NCBI GenBank assembly: GCA_012963565.1
Contig: DTVJ01000064.1
Span: 1-26,946, forward strand
Direction of reading: 5' to 3'
DNA length: 26,946 nt
DNA from: Piscirickettsiaceae bacterium
GTDB taxonomy: Bacteria; Pseudomonadota; Gammaproteobacteria; PS1; Pseudothioglobaceae
Translations under genes and position numbers: made by a program
The notes under the pieces: generated by a model
What the model was told of the DNA's origin: nothing
The model's input: only the letters and a program-made list of their open reading frames with translations
Databases searched by the model: none
Shown: one piece after another, positions 1-7,635 of the stretch
Position numbering within the stretch: the stretch's first letter is position 1
How the letters are laid out: each line of letters opens with the position of its first letter

Positions 1-30
1 CGAGCCACAAATTAACGCTGTTTTTGACAT
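1..30 (-). CDS. Start of an unidentified gene, cut by the window edge
   Basis: An ATG at position 30 on the minus strand opens a frame reading MSKTALICGS to the window edge. A Shine-Dalgarno-like AAGGAAA lies about 8 nt upstream, overlapping the ispH stop codon, and the gap to ispH is 11 nt, so the gene is probably the next member of the hemE-to-ispH operon. Ten residues are too few to name a product. A short hydrophobic strand followed by a GS turn fits the start of a Rossmann or flavodoxin-like fold, but this is only a guess. Confidence 0.5.
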   Translation of the reverse strand, partial: MSKTALICGS

Positions 31-41
31 AATATTTTTCC

Positions 42-968
42 TTATCTTAATTGTTCTGGCACAGGAAAGTGTACATTCTCCTCAACACCACTGACTTCAA
101 TCACTTGTGTTGCGCCATAATCATATAAATAGTTAATCACCTCTTGTACTAATACTTCAGGTGCTGAGGCGCCGGCGGTTACCCCGACGATATTGGCGCC
201 ATCTAACCAGCTAGATTCGATTTCATTAGCACCATCAATTAGATAAGCTCTTTTGTGCATTTTTTCCGCGATCTCTCGCAAACGATTTGAATTAGATGAG
301 TTGCTAGAGCCTAACACCAACAGAACATCCGAATCTTGCATTAGGATTTTAACCGCATCTTGTCTATTTTGTGTGGCATAACAAATGTCATCTTTTTTAG
401 GGGACTTAATTTCGGGAAACTTTGTTTTAAGCGCATCTACAATTTGTTGTGTATCGTCTACTGATAATGTTGTTTGCGTGGTGTAGGAGAGGCTCTCATT
501 GTCTGATACTTCTATAGTGTCTACATCTGCCACGGTTTCAACCAGCTGCACCGTTTGCCCAACACTAGACTGTCCTAACGTGCCCTCAACCTCAGGGTGG
601 CCCTTATGACCAATGAGGATAACTTTATGATTTTGTTTTTGTTTACGCGTGACCTCTTTATGTACTTTGGTCACTAATGGACAAGTCGCATCATAAATAA
701 TCGCACCGATCGCTTCAGCTTGTTGACGCACAGCTTGAGACACGCCATGTGCACTAAAAACCACCACTTTACCTGATGGCACCTCTGTAATCTCTTCAAC
801 AAAAATAGCGCCTTTGGCTTTTAGATTATCCACCACAAATTTATTATGTACCACTTCATGACGCACATAAATAGGCGCACCATGCAACTCGAGCGCACGA
901 TCGACAATTTCAATAGCACGATCAACGCCTGCACAAAATCCTCGTGGGTTGGCTAATAAAACTTTCAT
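42..968 (-). CDS. ispH: 4-hydroxy-3-methylbut-2-enyl diphosphate reductase (IspH/LytB)
   Basis: IspH carries out the last step of the non-mevalonate (MEP) isoprenoid pathway, reducing HMBPP to IPP and DMAPP with a [4Fe-4S] cluster in the cytoplasm. The 308-residue protein has the usual length and begins with the family signature PRGFCAGV. The three cluster ligands are visible as Cys12, Cys96 (DATCPLV) and Cys196 (DICYATQNRQ). Substrate-binding histidines occur in the motifs HEVVHN, SAHGVS and GHPEVEG, and the acid-base glutamate is in the last of these. The start codon overlaps the stop of the preceding fkpB by one base (TAATG), implying translational coupling. The fkpB-ispH adjacency is conserved in enterobacteria. 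Nothing is missing or unusual. Confidence 0.97.
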   Translation of the reverse strand: MKVLLANPRGFCAGVDRAIEIVDRALELHGAPIYVRHEVVHNKFVVDNLKAKGAIFVEEITEVPSGKVVVFSAHGVSQAVRQQAEAIGAIIYDATCPLVTKVHKEVTRKQKQNHKVILIGHKGHPEVEGTLGQSSVGQTVQLVETVADVDTIEVSDNESLSYTTQTTLSVDDTQQIVDALKTKFPEIKSPKKDDICYATQNRQDAVKILMQDSDVLLVLGSSNSSNSNRLREIAEKMHKRAYLIDGANEIESSWLDGANIVGVTAGASAPEVLVQEVINYLYDYGATQVIEVSGVEENVHFPVPEQLR

Positions 969-1375
969 TAATTTTTCTCGAGTATTTCTACTTGGAATGA
1001 TACATCGCAGCCAGCTAGGGGGTGGTTGAAATTAACGGTAATATCATCGCCCTTAATTTTATCAATACAGCCAACGTAAGAATCGCCCGTTGGTGTCTCG
1101 AACTCAACGGCAGCATCTAACTCGATAGCCATCTTTTTGGGGAAATCTGAACGTTTCATCACTTGTACGGCCTCATCATGAACCGGACCAAAAGCCTGGT
1201 CATAACTCAGTAAAAAAGTTTGCAACTTGCCGACTTTAGCCTCTTCGATACAAGACTCTAAACATGGATCAAGTTGTCCATCGCCAAGTTCAAATTCAAG
1301 GGGTGTATCAAGCGATTCGTCAACTAACGCACCATTTGCATGTGTGAGTTTGTACAACAATTTATATTTAGCCAT
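968..1375 (-). CDS. fkpB: FKBP-type peptidyl-prolyl isomerase, SlpA/FkpB-like
   Basis: This is a small cytoplasmic FKBP-fold prolyl isomerase and probable chaperone of the SlpA/FkpB/SlyD group. The 135-residue protein has an N-terminal FKBP half (YKLTHANGALVDES, then LGDGQLDPCLE and KVGKLQTF), an inserted flap region, and the group's C-terminal signature VNFNHPLAG near residue 120. I chose the ATG at 1375 (MAKYKLLY) because the frame upstream gives 18 cysteine-rich residues with no family resemblance and lies inside accD. The first 8 nt overlap the 3' end of accD, and the stop overlaps the ispH start. The C-terminal metal-binding tail of true SlyD is absent, which supports FkpB. Confidence 0.9.
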   Translation of the reverse strand: MAKYKLLYKLTHANGALVDESLDTPLEFELGDGQLDPCLESCIEEAKVGKLQTFLLSYDQAFGPVHDEAVQVMKRSDFPKKMAIELDAAVEFETPTGDSYVGCIDKIKGDDITVNFNHPLAGCDVSFQVEILEKN

Positions 1376-2207
1376 GCAAAGCTTGTAACAATTGATGCAC
1401 TTTATCGCGCAGATCTCGGCGATGTACAATCATATCAATAGCGCCCTTCTCTAGTAAGAATTCACTGCGTTGAAAGCCTTCAGGCAAAGTCTCACGTACA
1501 GTTTGCTCGACCACTCTCGGGCCGGCAAAACCAATCAGTGCGTTTGGCTCAGCAATATGAATATCGCCCAACATGGCAAAACTGGCAGAAACACCGCCCA
1601 TGGTTGGGTCGGTTAAAATAGAGAAAAAAGGAATTTTCTTATCACTTAATAATTTTAAGATCAGTGCTGTTTTAGACATTTGCATAAGTGAAAATAAGCC
1701 TTCTTGCATACGCGCACCGCCAGAAGCAGAAAAACAAATCAGTGGTGAATTGGTCCTGATGCTCTCTTGTGCAGCGCGAACAAATTTCTCACCCACAACA
1801 GAACCCATGGAGCCACCCATAAACTTAAATTCAAACGCTGCAACAACAACTGGCATGCCATTAAGTGTTCCTTTTTTAACCACTAATGCATCTTTTTCAC
1901 CAGTATTTTTTTGCGCTTGAGAATAGCGATCTTTGTACCTCTTTTGGTCTTTAAATTTTAGCGGGTCAACTGCGACTAGATTAACTGCAATTTCTTCTTG
2001 AGCATTAGCATCTAGAAAGTTTTCAATACGCACTCTGGCTGAAATACGCATATGATGATCACAATTTGGACATACATAGGTGAGTTGTTTCAGCTCTTCC
2101 TCATATAAAGTAGATTCACATTTAGGGCACTTACTCCACAGACCTTCAGGAATGTTCTTCTTAACTACATTAGTAATCGAGGGTAAGATTTTTTCTAGCC
2201 AACTCAT
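1368..2207 (-). CDS. accD: Acetyl-CoA carboxylase carboxyltransferase subunit beta
   Basis: AccD is the beta subunit of the carboxyltransferase half of acetyl-CoA carboxylase, moving the carboxyl group from carboxybiotin to acetyl-CoA to make malonyl-CoA for fatty-acid synthesis. Its partner AccA is not in the window. The 279-residue protein shows the N-terminal zinc ribbon with Cys27, Cys30, Cys46 and Cys49, then the crotonase-like core with FKFMGGSMGSVVG, the oxyanion region SASGGARMQEG and the region GFAGPRVVEQT. It sits 10 nt after trpA with an AAAGGAT ribosome site inside the trpA 3' end, and its own end overlaps fkpB. The trpA-accD pairing is common in proteobacteria. Confidence 0.97.
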   Translation of the reverse strand: MSWLEKILPSITNVVKKNIPEGLWSKCPKCESTLYEEELKQLTYVCPNCDHHMRISARVRIENFLDANAQEEIAVNLVAVDPLKFKDQKRYKDRYSQAQKNTGEKDALVVKKGTLNGMPVVVAAFEFKFMGGSMGSVVGEKFVRAAQESIRTNSPLICFSASGGARMQEGLFSLMQMSKTALILKLLSDKKIPFFSILTDPTMGGVSASFAMLGDIHIAEPNALIGFAGPRVVEQTVRETLPEGFQRSEFLLEKGAIDMIVHRRDLRDKVHQLLQALHG

Positions 2208-2217
2208 AATAGATCCT

Positions 2218-3018
2218 TTATTTTATAGCAGCTGATATTTCAGCTGATAATGCTCCAACACTTGCTAACATTTTATCCTTATCTGTAGCGTACTGTTCAA
2301 CAAACGATACCAATGACGAACCTACAATCACAGCATCGGCTAATACTGAAACTGCTTTGGCGGTATTTGCATCTTTAATACCAAAGCCAACACCTACTGG
2401 TAAGTCAATAAATTTACGAATTCTTTTCATGTTGGCATTAACCAAATCAATATCCAAATGACCTGCACCAGTTACGCCTTTTAATGAAACAAAATAAACA
2501 AAGCCCGAAGCAATACTTGCCAAAAATTCTAAACGATCATCGGTTGTGGTTGGTGCCACTAAGAAAATAAAATCAATATTCACAGTATCTAAACATTGCT
2601 TTAAATCGTGCGCTTCTTCAGGTGGCATATCCACTACCAGCACACCATCAACACCGCTTTGACTAGCCGCATCTGCAAAAGCTTGATAGCCGAATACTTC
2701 AATCGGGTTAAGATAACCCATCAGTACAACAGCGGTTGTGTCATTGGTTTGTCTAAATTTTTTGACCAAATCTAGTACATCATGCAAGCTCACTCCATCG
2801 GCTACTGCACGTTCGTGCGATTTGGCAATCACCGGGCCATCAGCCATCGGATCAGAAAATGGTACGCCTAGCTCAATCACATCGGCACCATTTTCAACTA
2901 GGGTTTGCATCAAAGCATAGGTGTTGTCTAGACCACTATCGCCCGCTGTAATAAACGGAATAAATGCCTTAGTACCAGTTTGCTTGAATTGATTAAAAGT
3001 TGTACTTAGTCGTGACAT
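2218..3018 (-). CDS. trpA: Tryptophan synthase alpha subunit
   Basis: TrpA cleaves indole-3-glycerol phosphate to indole and glyceraldehyde 3-phosphate; the indole passes through a tunnel to TrpB in the alpha2-beta2 complex. The 266 residues match the family length. The catalytic pair is in place: Glu49 (VIELGVPFSDP) and Asp60 (MADGPVI). The phosphate-binding GVGFGIKD and the VIVGSSLV motif are near the C terminus. It starts 5 nt after hemE and ends 10 nt before accD. Its partner trpB is not next to it but about 6 kb away in another operon (9163-10365), an arrangement unlike the usual trpF-trpB-trpA block. Confidence 0.97.
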   Translation of the reverse strand: MSRLSTTFNQFKQTGTKAFIPFITAGDSGLDNTYALMQTLVENGADVIELGVPFSDPMADGPVIAKSHERAVADGVSLHDVLDLVKKFRQTNDTTAVVLMGYLNPIEVFGYQAFADAASQSGVDGVLVVDMPPEEAHDLKQCLDTVNIDFIFLVAPTTTDDRLEFLASIASGFVYFVSLKGVTGAGHLDIDLVNANMKRIRKFIDLPVGVGFGIKDANTAKAVSVLADAVIVGSSLVSFVEQYATDKDKMLASVGALSAEISAAIK

Positions 3019-3023
3019 AATGA

Positions 3024-4067
3024 TTATCTTGCGCTAAATTCGTGCACACTATCAACCAGTACTTTCATGTGCTCAGGATTCACATCTGGCGAGATACCAT
3101 GACCCAAGTTAAACACATGACCAGTATCGCCATCAAATTGTGATAATACTTTTTTCACCTCTTCGCGAATTCTTGCAGGAGAAGCATACAATACACAAGG
3201 ATCAAGATTGCCTTGCAATGCTACCTTGTTGCCAATACGAGATTGAGCATCACCCAACTCAACTGTCCAATCAAGTGCCACGCCATCACAACCGCTGTCT
3301 GCTATTTGCTCTAACCACATGGCGCCGCCTTTGGTAAATAGAGTGACTGGAATGGTTTTGCCTTCATGCTCACGCTTAATGCCGGCCACGATTTTGGTCA
3401 TATATCTAAGCGAAAAGTTCTCATAGCTTTCTTGATTTAGCAATCCGCCCCAAGTATCAAACACCATCACCGAGTCAGCGCCAGCTTCAATTTGACCGTT
3501 CAGGTAATCAATAATCGTATCAGCTAATTTATCGAGTAACTGGTGCATGTGTGTTGGGTTTTCGTACATCAAACCTTTAACTTTAGCAAAGTTTTTGCTC
3601 GAACCGCCTTCAACCATATAAGTAGCTAGTGTCCACGGACTACCGGTGAATCCAATCAGCGGCACTTTGCCATTAAGTGACTTTTTAATCACCGAAACTG
3701 CATCAGTCACATAGGCCAATTCATCGCCCACGTTTGGTTTAGTTAAGTTCTCAATGTCTACCAATGTCGATAAAGGTTTAGAAAATTTTGGCCCTTCGCC
3801 CTCGGAAAAATACAGTCCCAAGCCCATTGCATCAGGAATGGTCAGAATATCTGAGAATAAAATCGCCGCATCCAAATCAAAACGATCAAGGGGTTGCATG
3901 GTGACTTCACAAGCCAACTCTGGCGACTTACATAGGGTTAAAAAATCGCCCGCTTTTTTTCTAGTGGCACGATACTCTGGCAAATAACGGCCTGCTTGGC
4001 GCATCACCCAAATAGGAGTACGTGTAGTTGGTTTCTTTAATAGGGCGTTGATATAGTCGCTGGACAT
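3024..4067 (-). CDS. hemE: Uroporphyrinogen decarboxylase
   Basis: HemE decarboxylates the four acetate side chains of uroporphyrinogen III to give coproporphyrinogen III in haem synthesis, without a cofactor. The 347-residue protein has the N-terminal signature PIWVMRQAGRYLPEY (Arg23 and Arg27 bind substrate carboxylates), the catalytic aspartate Asp73 in ILFSDIL, the GFTGSPWTLATYMVEGG loop and the C-terminal FNLGHGI. I placed the start at the ATG at 4067. An in-frame TTG at 4097 would add ten residues, but it falls within the putative promoter -10 and the family does not need the extra length. The gene heads the hemE-trpA-accD-fkpB-ispH cluster. The leader is AT-rich, with no clear Shine-Dalgarno. 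Confidence 0.96.
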   Translation of the reverse strand: MSSDYINALLKKPTTRTPIWVMRQAGRYLPEYRATRKKAGDFLTLCKSPELACEVTMQPLDRFDLDAAILFSDILTIPDAMGLGLYFSEGEGPKFSKPLSTLVDIENLTKPNVGDELAYVTDAVSVIKKSLNGKVPLIGFTGSPWTLATYMVEGGSSKNFAKVKGLMYENPTHMHQLLDKLADTIIDYLNGQIEAGADSVMVFDTWGGLLNQESYENFSLRYMTKIVAGIKREHEGKTIPVTLFTKGGAMWLEQIADSGCDGVALDWTVELGDAQSRIGNKVALQGNLDPCVLYASPARIREEVKKVLSQFDGDTGHVFNLGHGISPDVNPEHMKVLVDSVHEFSAR

Positions 4068-4096
4068 AATTTTTAATAATAATTTTAACTGGGACA

Positions 4097-4102
4097 ATTA
4101 TA
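4097..4102 (-). promoter_or_regulatory. Putative -10 element for the hemE operon
   Basis: A perfect TATAAT lies on the minus strand between the rpmE terminator and hemE, placing a transcription start near 4090 and a leader of about 23 nt. The -35 region is poor: TTTACT or TTACTG lies 19-20 nt upstream, too far for an optimal match. The position between a terminator and an operon is the main support. Confidence 0.4.
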
Positions 4103-4138
4103 ACGATTTTTTGCGTTATACCAGTAAAAGTCAGACAT

Positions 4139-4165
4139 AAAAAAAGCCACTTTCGTGGCTTTTTT
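4139..4165 (-). terminator. Rho-independent terminator of rpmE
   Basis: The hairpin AAAGCCAC-TTTC-GTGGCTTT is flanked by seven A and six T residues, so it is nearly symmetric and would work on either strand. It lies 16 nt downstream of the rpmE stop on the minus strand, with a T-tract in that orientation. It isolates rpmE (and any read-through from ccoI) from the hemE operon. Confidence 0.88.
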
Positions 4166-4181
4166 ATTGAATTCCTGATGC

Positions 4182-4394
4182 TTACCTTTTAAATGAAGCA
4201 TAACGTGATTTAAATTTCTCAACACGGCCTGCAGTATCCATAATTTTTTGCTTACCTGTGTAAAAAGGATGACAGCTAGAGCATACATCTAAATTTAAAT
4301 TTTCTTTACCTATTGTTGAGCGAGTCTCAAAAGAGTTGCCACATGAACATACTACTGTCACAGTGTCATAATTAGGGTGAATTTCTGTTTTCAT
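4182..4394 (-). CDS. rpmE: 50S ribosomal protein L31, zinc-binding type
   Basis: L31 is a late-assembling protein of the large ribosomal subunit at the interface with the small subunit. The 70-residue product begins MKTEIHPNY, as in the family, and carries the four metal ligands of the C+ (RpmE) form: Cys16 and Cys18 (CSCG) plus Cys38 and Cys41 (CSSCHPFYTG). The cysteine-free YkgM/RpmE2 form is therefore excluded. It stands alone with its own -10-like element and a strong terminator. The ribosome site is weak (ATAGAA just upstream of ATG). Confidence 0.96.
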   Translation of the reverse strand: MKTEIHPNYDTVTVVCSCGNSFETRSTIGKENLNLDVCSSCHPFYTGKQKIMDTAGRVEKFKSRYASFKR

Positions 4395-4429
4395 TTCTAT
4401 AACGTTTATGTAAATCTCAAAGAGGATGC

Positions 4430-4435
4430 ATTATA
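4430..4435 (-). promoter_or_regulatory. Putative -10 element for rpmE
   Basis: TATAAT on the minus strand lies in the short gap between the end of ccoI and rpmE, about 35 nt before the rpmE start. No convincing -35 is seen at 16-18 nt; that region falls in the last codons of ccoI. No terminator is visible after ccoI, so read-through from ccoI could also feed rpmE. Confidence 0.35.
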
Positions 4436-4450
4436 TACTATTCTTGTGCA

Positions 4451-6877
4451 TTATTCTTGATTTTTTCTTAACCTAGCAGCATTAGCAATCACAATGATAG
4501 AACTAATTGGCATCACAATAGCAGCAAACAGTGGTGTTACCTTTGCCATCATTGCCAGTGGCACCATCAGTGCATTATAAAATAAGGCAAAAACAATATT
4601 TTGCTTAATTGTGGCTTGGGTGCGCTTTGATAACGCAATTGCCTCAACAATGGGGGTTAATAACTTTTTCAAAATCACCACGTCGGCACTTGCTACGGAT
4701 ACATCAGCACCAGAACCAATGGCGATACTCACATCGGCCTGAGTCAGCGCAGGTGCGTCATTAATACCATCACCAACCATCAGCACTAACCCCTCTTGTT
4801 GTAAATTTTTCACATGTTGCGCCTTATCACCTGGTAATACTTGGGCAATGACTTGATCAATCCCAATTTGATTGGCTACTGATTGCGCTACCTGCATGCT
4901 ATCACCACTGAGCATGGTGATGGTTTTACCCATTTGTTTAAGTTGTTCTACTATCGACTGAGCGTCCTCTTTGATGCGATCACTGAGTGAGACAAACCCC
5001 AGAATACCTTGCTCATCCGCACACCAAATACAAGTGTGGCCTTGATGTTCTAGTACGCTTGCCTGCTCAGCAAACTCGGCATGTTTATGTGTTTTAAGAT
5101 AGCTCAAGCTACCGACCCAATAGCGCTTATTTCCAACTATGGCTGACACGCCCAAACCTGGCGACATCTCAAACTCACTGGCTACTAAGTTATCCCCACC
5201 TGCACTCTTTTTAGCACCGCTTTGAGAGGTATAGTCAACGATTGCCTTGGCCAGCGGGTGTTCGGAATGCCTTTCAATAGCGCTCATGATACTGAGCATT
5301 GCGTGCTTGTCTATGTTACTAACAACACCATCCACACGTGGCGCGCCCAGAGTCAGTGTGCCAGTTTTGTCAAACACCACATGCTTAACTTTACTCAACA
5401 CCTCCAACGCATCACCATTTTTAATGAGTATATTGCGCTTGGCTGCAGCACCACTAGCTACTGCAATACTCATGGGTGTGGCCAAACCAAACGCACATGG
5501 GCAAGTAATAATCAACACGCTTGTGGCACTAAGTAGTGCTAAATCAAAATCTTGTTGGGACCAATAAATAAACGTAATACTTGCCAGTAGAAGCGTGATC
5601 CAAACAAAGTAAGGGATAATCTTGTCAATAGTACACACAATACGGCTTTTGCTTGCTCGGGTATTTTCAACCAAGTCAACAATTTGACTCAGCGCCGAAC
5701 GCTTACTCAGTTGAGTCACTTCAACTTCAAGACTGCCATTAGCATTGATTGTGCCAGCAAAAATGCTATCTCCCACACCTTTATCAATAGGTAGTGATTC
5801 TCCACTGAGTAAAGACTCATCAACCTGAGTATTACCTGAGCGCACAATACCGTCTATGGCAATACGCTCGCCCGGCTTAACTAAGACAATATCGCCAATG
5901 GCAATAACACCAATGGGTTTAATCACCTGCTCACTACCTGATTTCACTAGCGCGATTTTAGGCTGCAGTTGCTGTAAGCTTGTTGAGGCTGATAACGCCG
6001 ATTTTTTACTAGAAGCTTCAAGGTAACGACCAATTAAAATCACAAAAATAAAATTAACTACTGTATCAAAATATACTTCACCCTTAGTGGAGAAGCCTAA
6101 CAGCACATATACTGAATAAAAGTATGTCACCAATGCGCCAATACTGATGGGCACATCCATATTCATAAACCGATTCTTAACGCCCAAATAGGCATTTTTT
6201 AAAAAAGGATAACCAGCATAAAACAAAGTTGGCGTTGCTAGCGCAAATCCGAGCCATTGGAAAAACTGATAATACTTGCCACCGCTAGCGCCAGTGTACA
6301 TCGCCACCGATATCCACAATAAATTCATCATTGTAAACCCGGCAAAGCCAATACGATAAAGCATGGCTTTATTTTTACGTTGTTGTTCAATTTCGGCAAT
6401 ATTTTGCTCGTAGGGCATGGCTGCATAACCTAGGTCGGCCAGCTTTTGCATGATGACAGAAAGATTGATTTCATTCTCCATCCAACGAACTCTAATACGC
6501 TTATCAGTTAAATTGACCCGCACCCAAACTATGCCGTCAAGTATGTTGATTGCTCGTTCAATGAGCCACACACAAGCAGCGCAATGAATGGTGTCACTGA
6601 TTAAGGTGACAGTTTTTGTATGCTTATCTGAGGCTTCTAAAAAAGGCTGTTGAAACGCTGCTGCGTCGTAATATTCAAGTGGATATTCCAGATCAACTGC
6701 AGGCAATAATGAAGTGGTTTGCTGGTCATAAAAAGCACTTAGGCCACTGTCATGGATAGTTTGACACACACTGGCACAACCCGTACAACAAAAATCTTGT
6801 TGAATATCTTTAATTTTTGTCGTGACTCTATTGCCATTAGTAACAGGCAGTCCACAATGATAACAAGCATCACTCAT
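4451..6877 (-). CDS. ccoI: Copper-transporting P1B-type ATPase, CcoI/FixI type
   Basis: CcoI/FixI ATPases export copper across the inner membrane for assembly of cbb3-type cytochrome oxidase. The 808-residue protein has a cysteine-rich N-terminal domain (Cys5, Cys8, then FCCTGC at 29-34), a heavy-metal domain with CAAC at 99-102, eight likely membrane helices, the actuator loop with LLSGES near 360, the metal-site motif CPC at 459-461, the phosphorylated Asp503 in DKTGT, and GDGIND near 695. The extra N-terminal cysteine domain separates CcoI from ordinary CopA. The usual neighbours ccoNOPGHS are not in the window, so the gene is an orphan here. It is divergent from the gene at 6961. Confidence 0.93.
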   Translation of the reverse strand: MSDACYHCGLPVTNGNRVTTKIKDIQQDFCCTGCASVCQTIHDSGLSAFYDQQTTSLLPAVDLEYPLEYYDAAAFQQPFLEASDKHTKTVTLISDTIHCAACVWLIERAINILDGIVWVRVNLTDKRIRVRWMENEINLSVIMQKLADLGYAAMPYEQNIAEIEQQRKNKAMLYRIGFAGFTMMNLLWISVAMYTGASGGKYYQFFQWLGFALATPTLFYAGYPFLKNAYLGVKNRFMNMDVPISIGALVTYFYSVYVLLGFSTKGEVYFDTVVNFIFVILIGRYLEASSKKSALSASTSLQQLQPKIALVKSGSEQVIKPIGVIAIGDIVLVKPGERIAIDGIVRSGNTQVDESLLSGESLPIDKGVGDSIFAGTINANGSLEVEVTQLSKRSALSQIVDLVENTRASKSRIVCTIDKIIPYFVWITLLLASITFIYWSQQDFDLALLSATSVLIITCPCAFGLATPMSIAVASGAAAKRNILIKNGDALEVLSKVKHVVFDKTGTLTLGAPRVDGVVSNIDKHAMLSIMSAIERHSEHPLAKAIVDYTSQSGAKKSAGGDNLVASEFEMSPGLGVSAIVGNKRYWVGSLSYLKTHKHAEFAEQASVLEHQGHTCIWCADEQGILGFVSLSDRIKEDAQSIVEQLKQMGKTITMLSGDSMQVAQSVANQIGIDQVIAQVLPGDKAQHVKNLQQEGLVLMVGDGINDAPALTQADVSIAIGSGADVSVASADVVILKKLLTPIVEAIALSKRTQATIKQNIVFALFYNALMVPLAMMAKVTPLFAAIVMPISSIIVIANAARLRKNQE

Positions 6878-6891
6878 AATAGATCGATTTT

Positions 6892-6920
6892 ATTGTATTT
6901 ATATGCTCAACCATAATCAA
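6892..6920 (-). promoter_or_regulatory. Putative sigma70-like promoter of ccoI
   Basis: On the minus strand TTGATT is followed after 17 nt by TACAAT, placing a start about 8 nt before the ccoI ATG at 6877. The leader would be very short and has no Shine-Dalgarno. The 83-bp divergent gap also contains the small palindrome ATTGTTTACAAT. A TTGAT half-site resembles half of an FNR/ANR box, but the second half is absent. Confidence 0.4.
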
Positions 6921-6960
6921 ATTGTTTACAATATTAACCAATTAAATACGTCGAAAATAT

Positions 6961-7626
6961 ATGAAACGTTTAACGCTACTTGGTTTGTTTTTATTGCTTA
7001 GCACCTCTAGCATTGCTGCCGCTGCCGACCAAATCCGTTTGTACAAGCAGTACATCGTTGGCATGCCCAAGGCTTATTTACAAAAAGTACACAAACTAGA
7101 AGATTGCGCAGCTAAATACGAACAAGGCACACTGTGTATGCAAGATCACTTTTTGTCAGGTGAAAACGCAGAAATTGCCTTTCGTTTTTTAAATGACCGC
7201 TTAGTCTCTATCGTACTCATGATGCCGTTGGACGATGTTAGCAAGATTAAAAAAATGTTTTACGTACTTAAAACACAGTTTGACTTGGTATTAATTGAAA
7301 ATGACAAAGAACGTTTAGATATTATCGAAATCAGCGCCAACACTTTTGCTAAAAAAGACTTCACCAAAATGATTGCCGATTTCGAAAATGAAGCCTATCA
7401 AAAACACAACATTAAATACACTTTTATCAGCAAAGATGAATTTAAAACACAATCACGCAAAGCGCATAATTTTTCCGAAGTGTTTAAAGATGCGCCTATT
7501 AAAATGCGTGCTGCGACTTACCGTGTAGGGAGCAAAGATGGTCAAGTTACCGGTACCATCAGTTTTATCGTGCCAGGCATTACACAGACCTATCTCAATC
7601 AAAACCCTGTCGTTGAAGACTTCTAA
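6961..7626 (+). CDS. Exported protein of unknown function
   Basis: I do not recognise this 221-residue protein. It has a clear Sec signal peptide: a basic start (MKRL), a hydrophobic core of leucines from residue 5 to 14, and a likely signal peptidase I site after the AAA near residue 21. The signal lacks a lipobox cysteine, so the product should be periplasmic or secreted rather than a lipoprotein. The mature part is mixed alpha/beta with two cysteines (EDCAAK and TLCMQD), eight residues apart, that could form a disulfide, and many lysines. No repeats or catalytic motif stand out. It starts 83 bp from the divergent ccoI and ends 9 nt before glmU, so it is probably cotranscribed with glmU. 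The ribosome site is weak. Confidence 0.82.
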   Translation: MKRLTLLGLFLLLSTSSIAAAADQIRLYKQYIVGMPKAYLQKVHKLEDCAAKYEQGTLCMQDHFLSGENAEIAFRFLNDRLVSIVLMMPLDDVSKIKKMFYVLKTQFDLVLIENDKERLDIIEISANTFAKKDFTKMIADFENEAYQKHNIKYTFISKDEFKTQSRKAHNFSEVFKDAPIKMRAATYRVGSKDGQVTGTISFIVPGITQTYLNQNPVVEDF

Positions 7627-7635
7627 AGTATTACT

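Noticed and set aside
1376..1429. Upstream extension of fkpB by 18 residues
   Set aside because: The extension is cysteine-rich, lies in the accD reading region and is not found in FkpB proteins; the ATG at 1375 gives MAKYKLLY, the expected start.
4068..4097. TTG start adding ten residues to HemE
   Set aside because: It lies within the likely -10, the added residues have no family counterpart, and the ATG at 4067 gives the normal N terminus.
6913..6926. FNR/ANR box before ccoI
   Set aside because: TTGAT is present, but the second half reads GTTGA instead of ATCAA at the required spacing.
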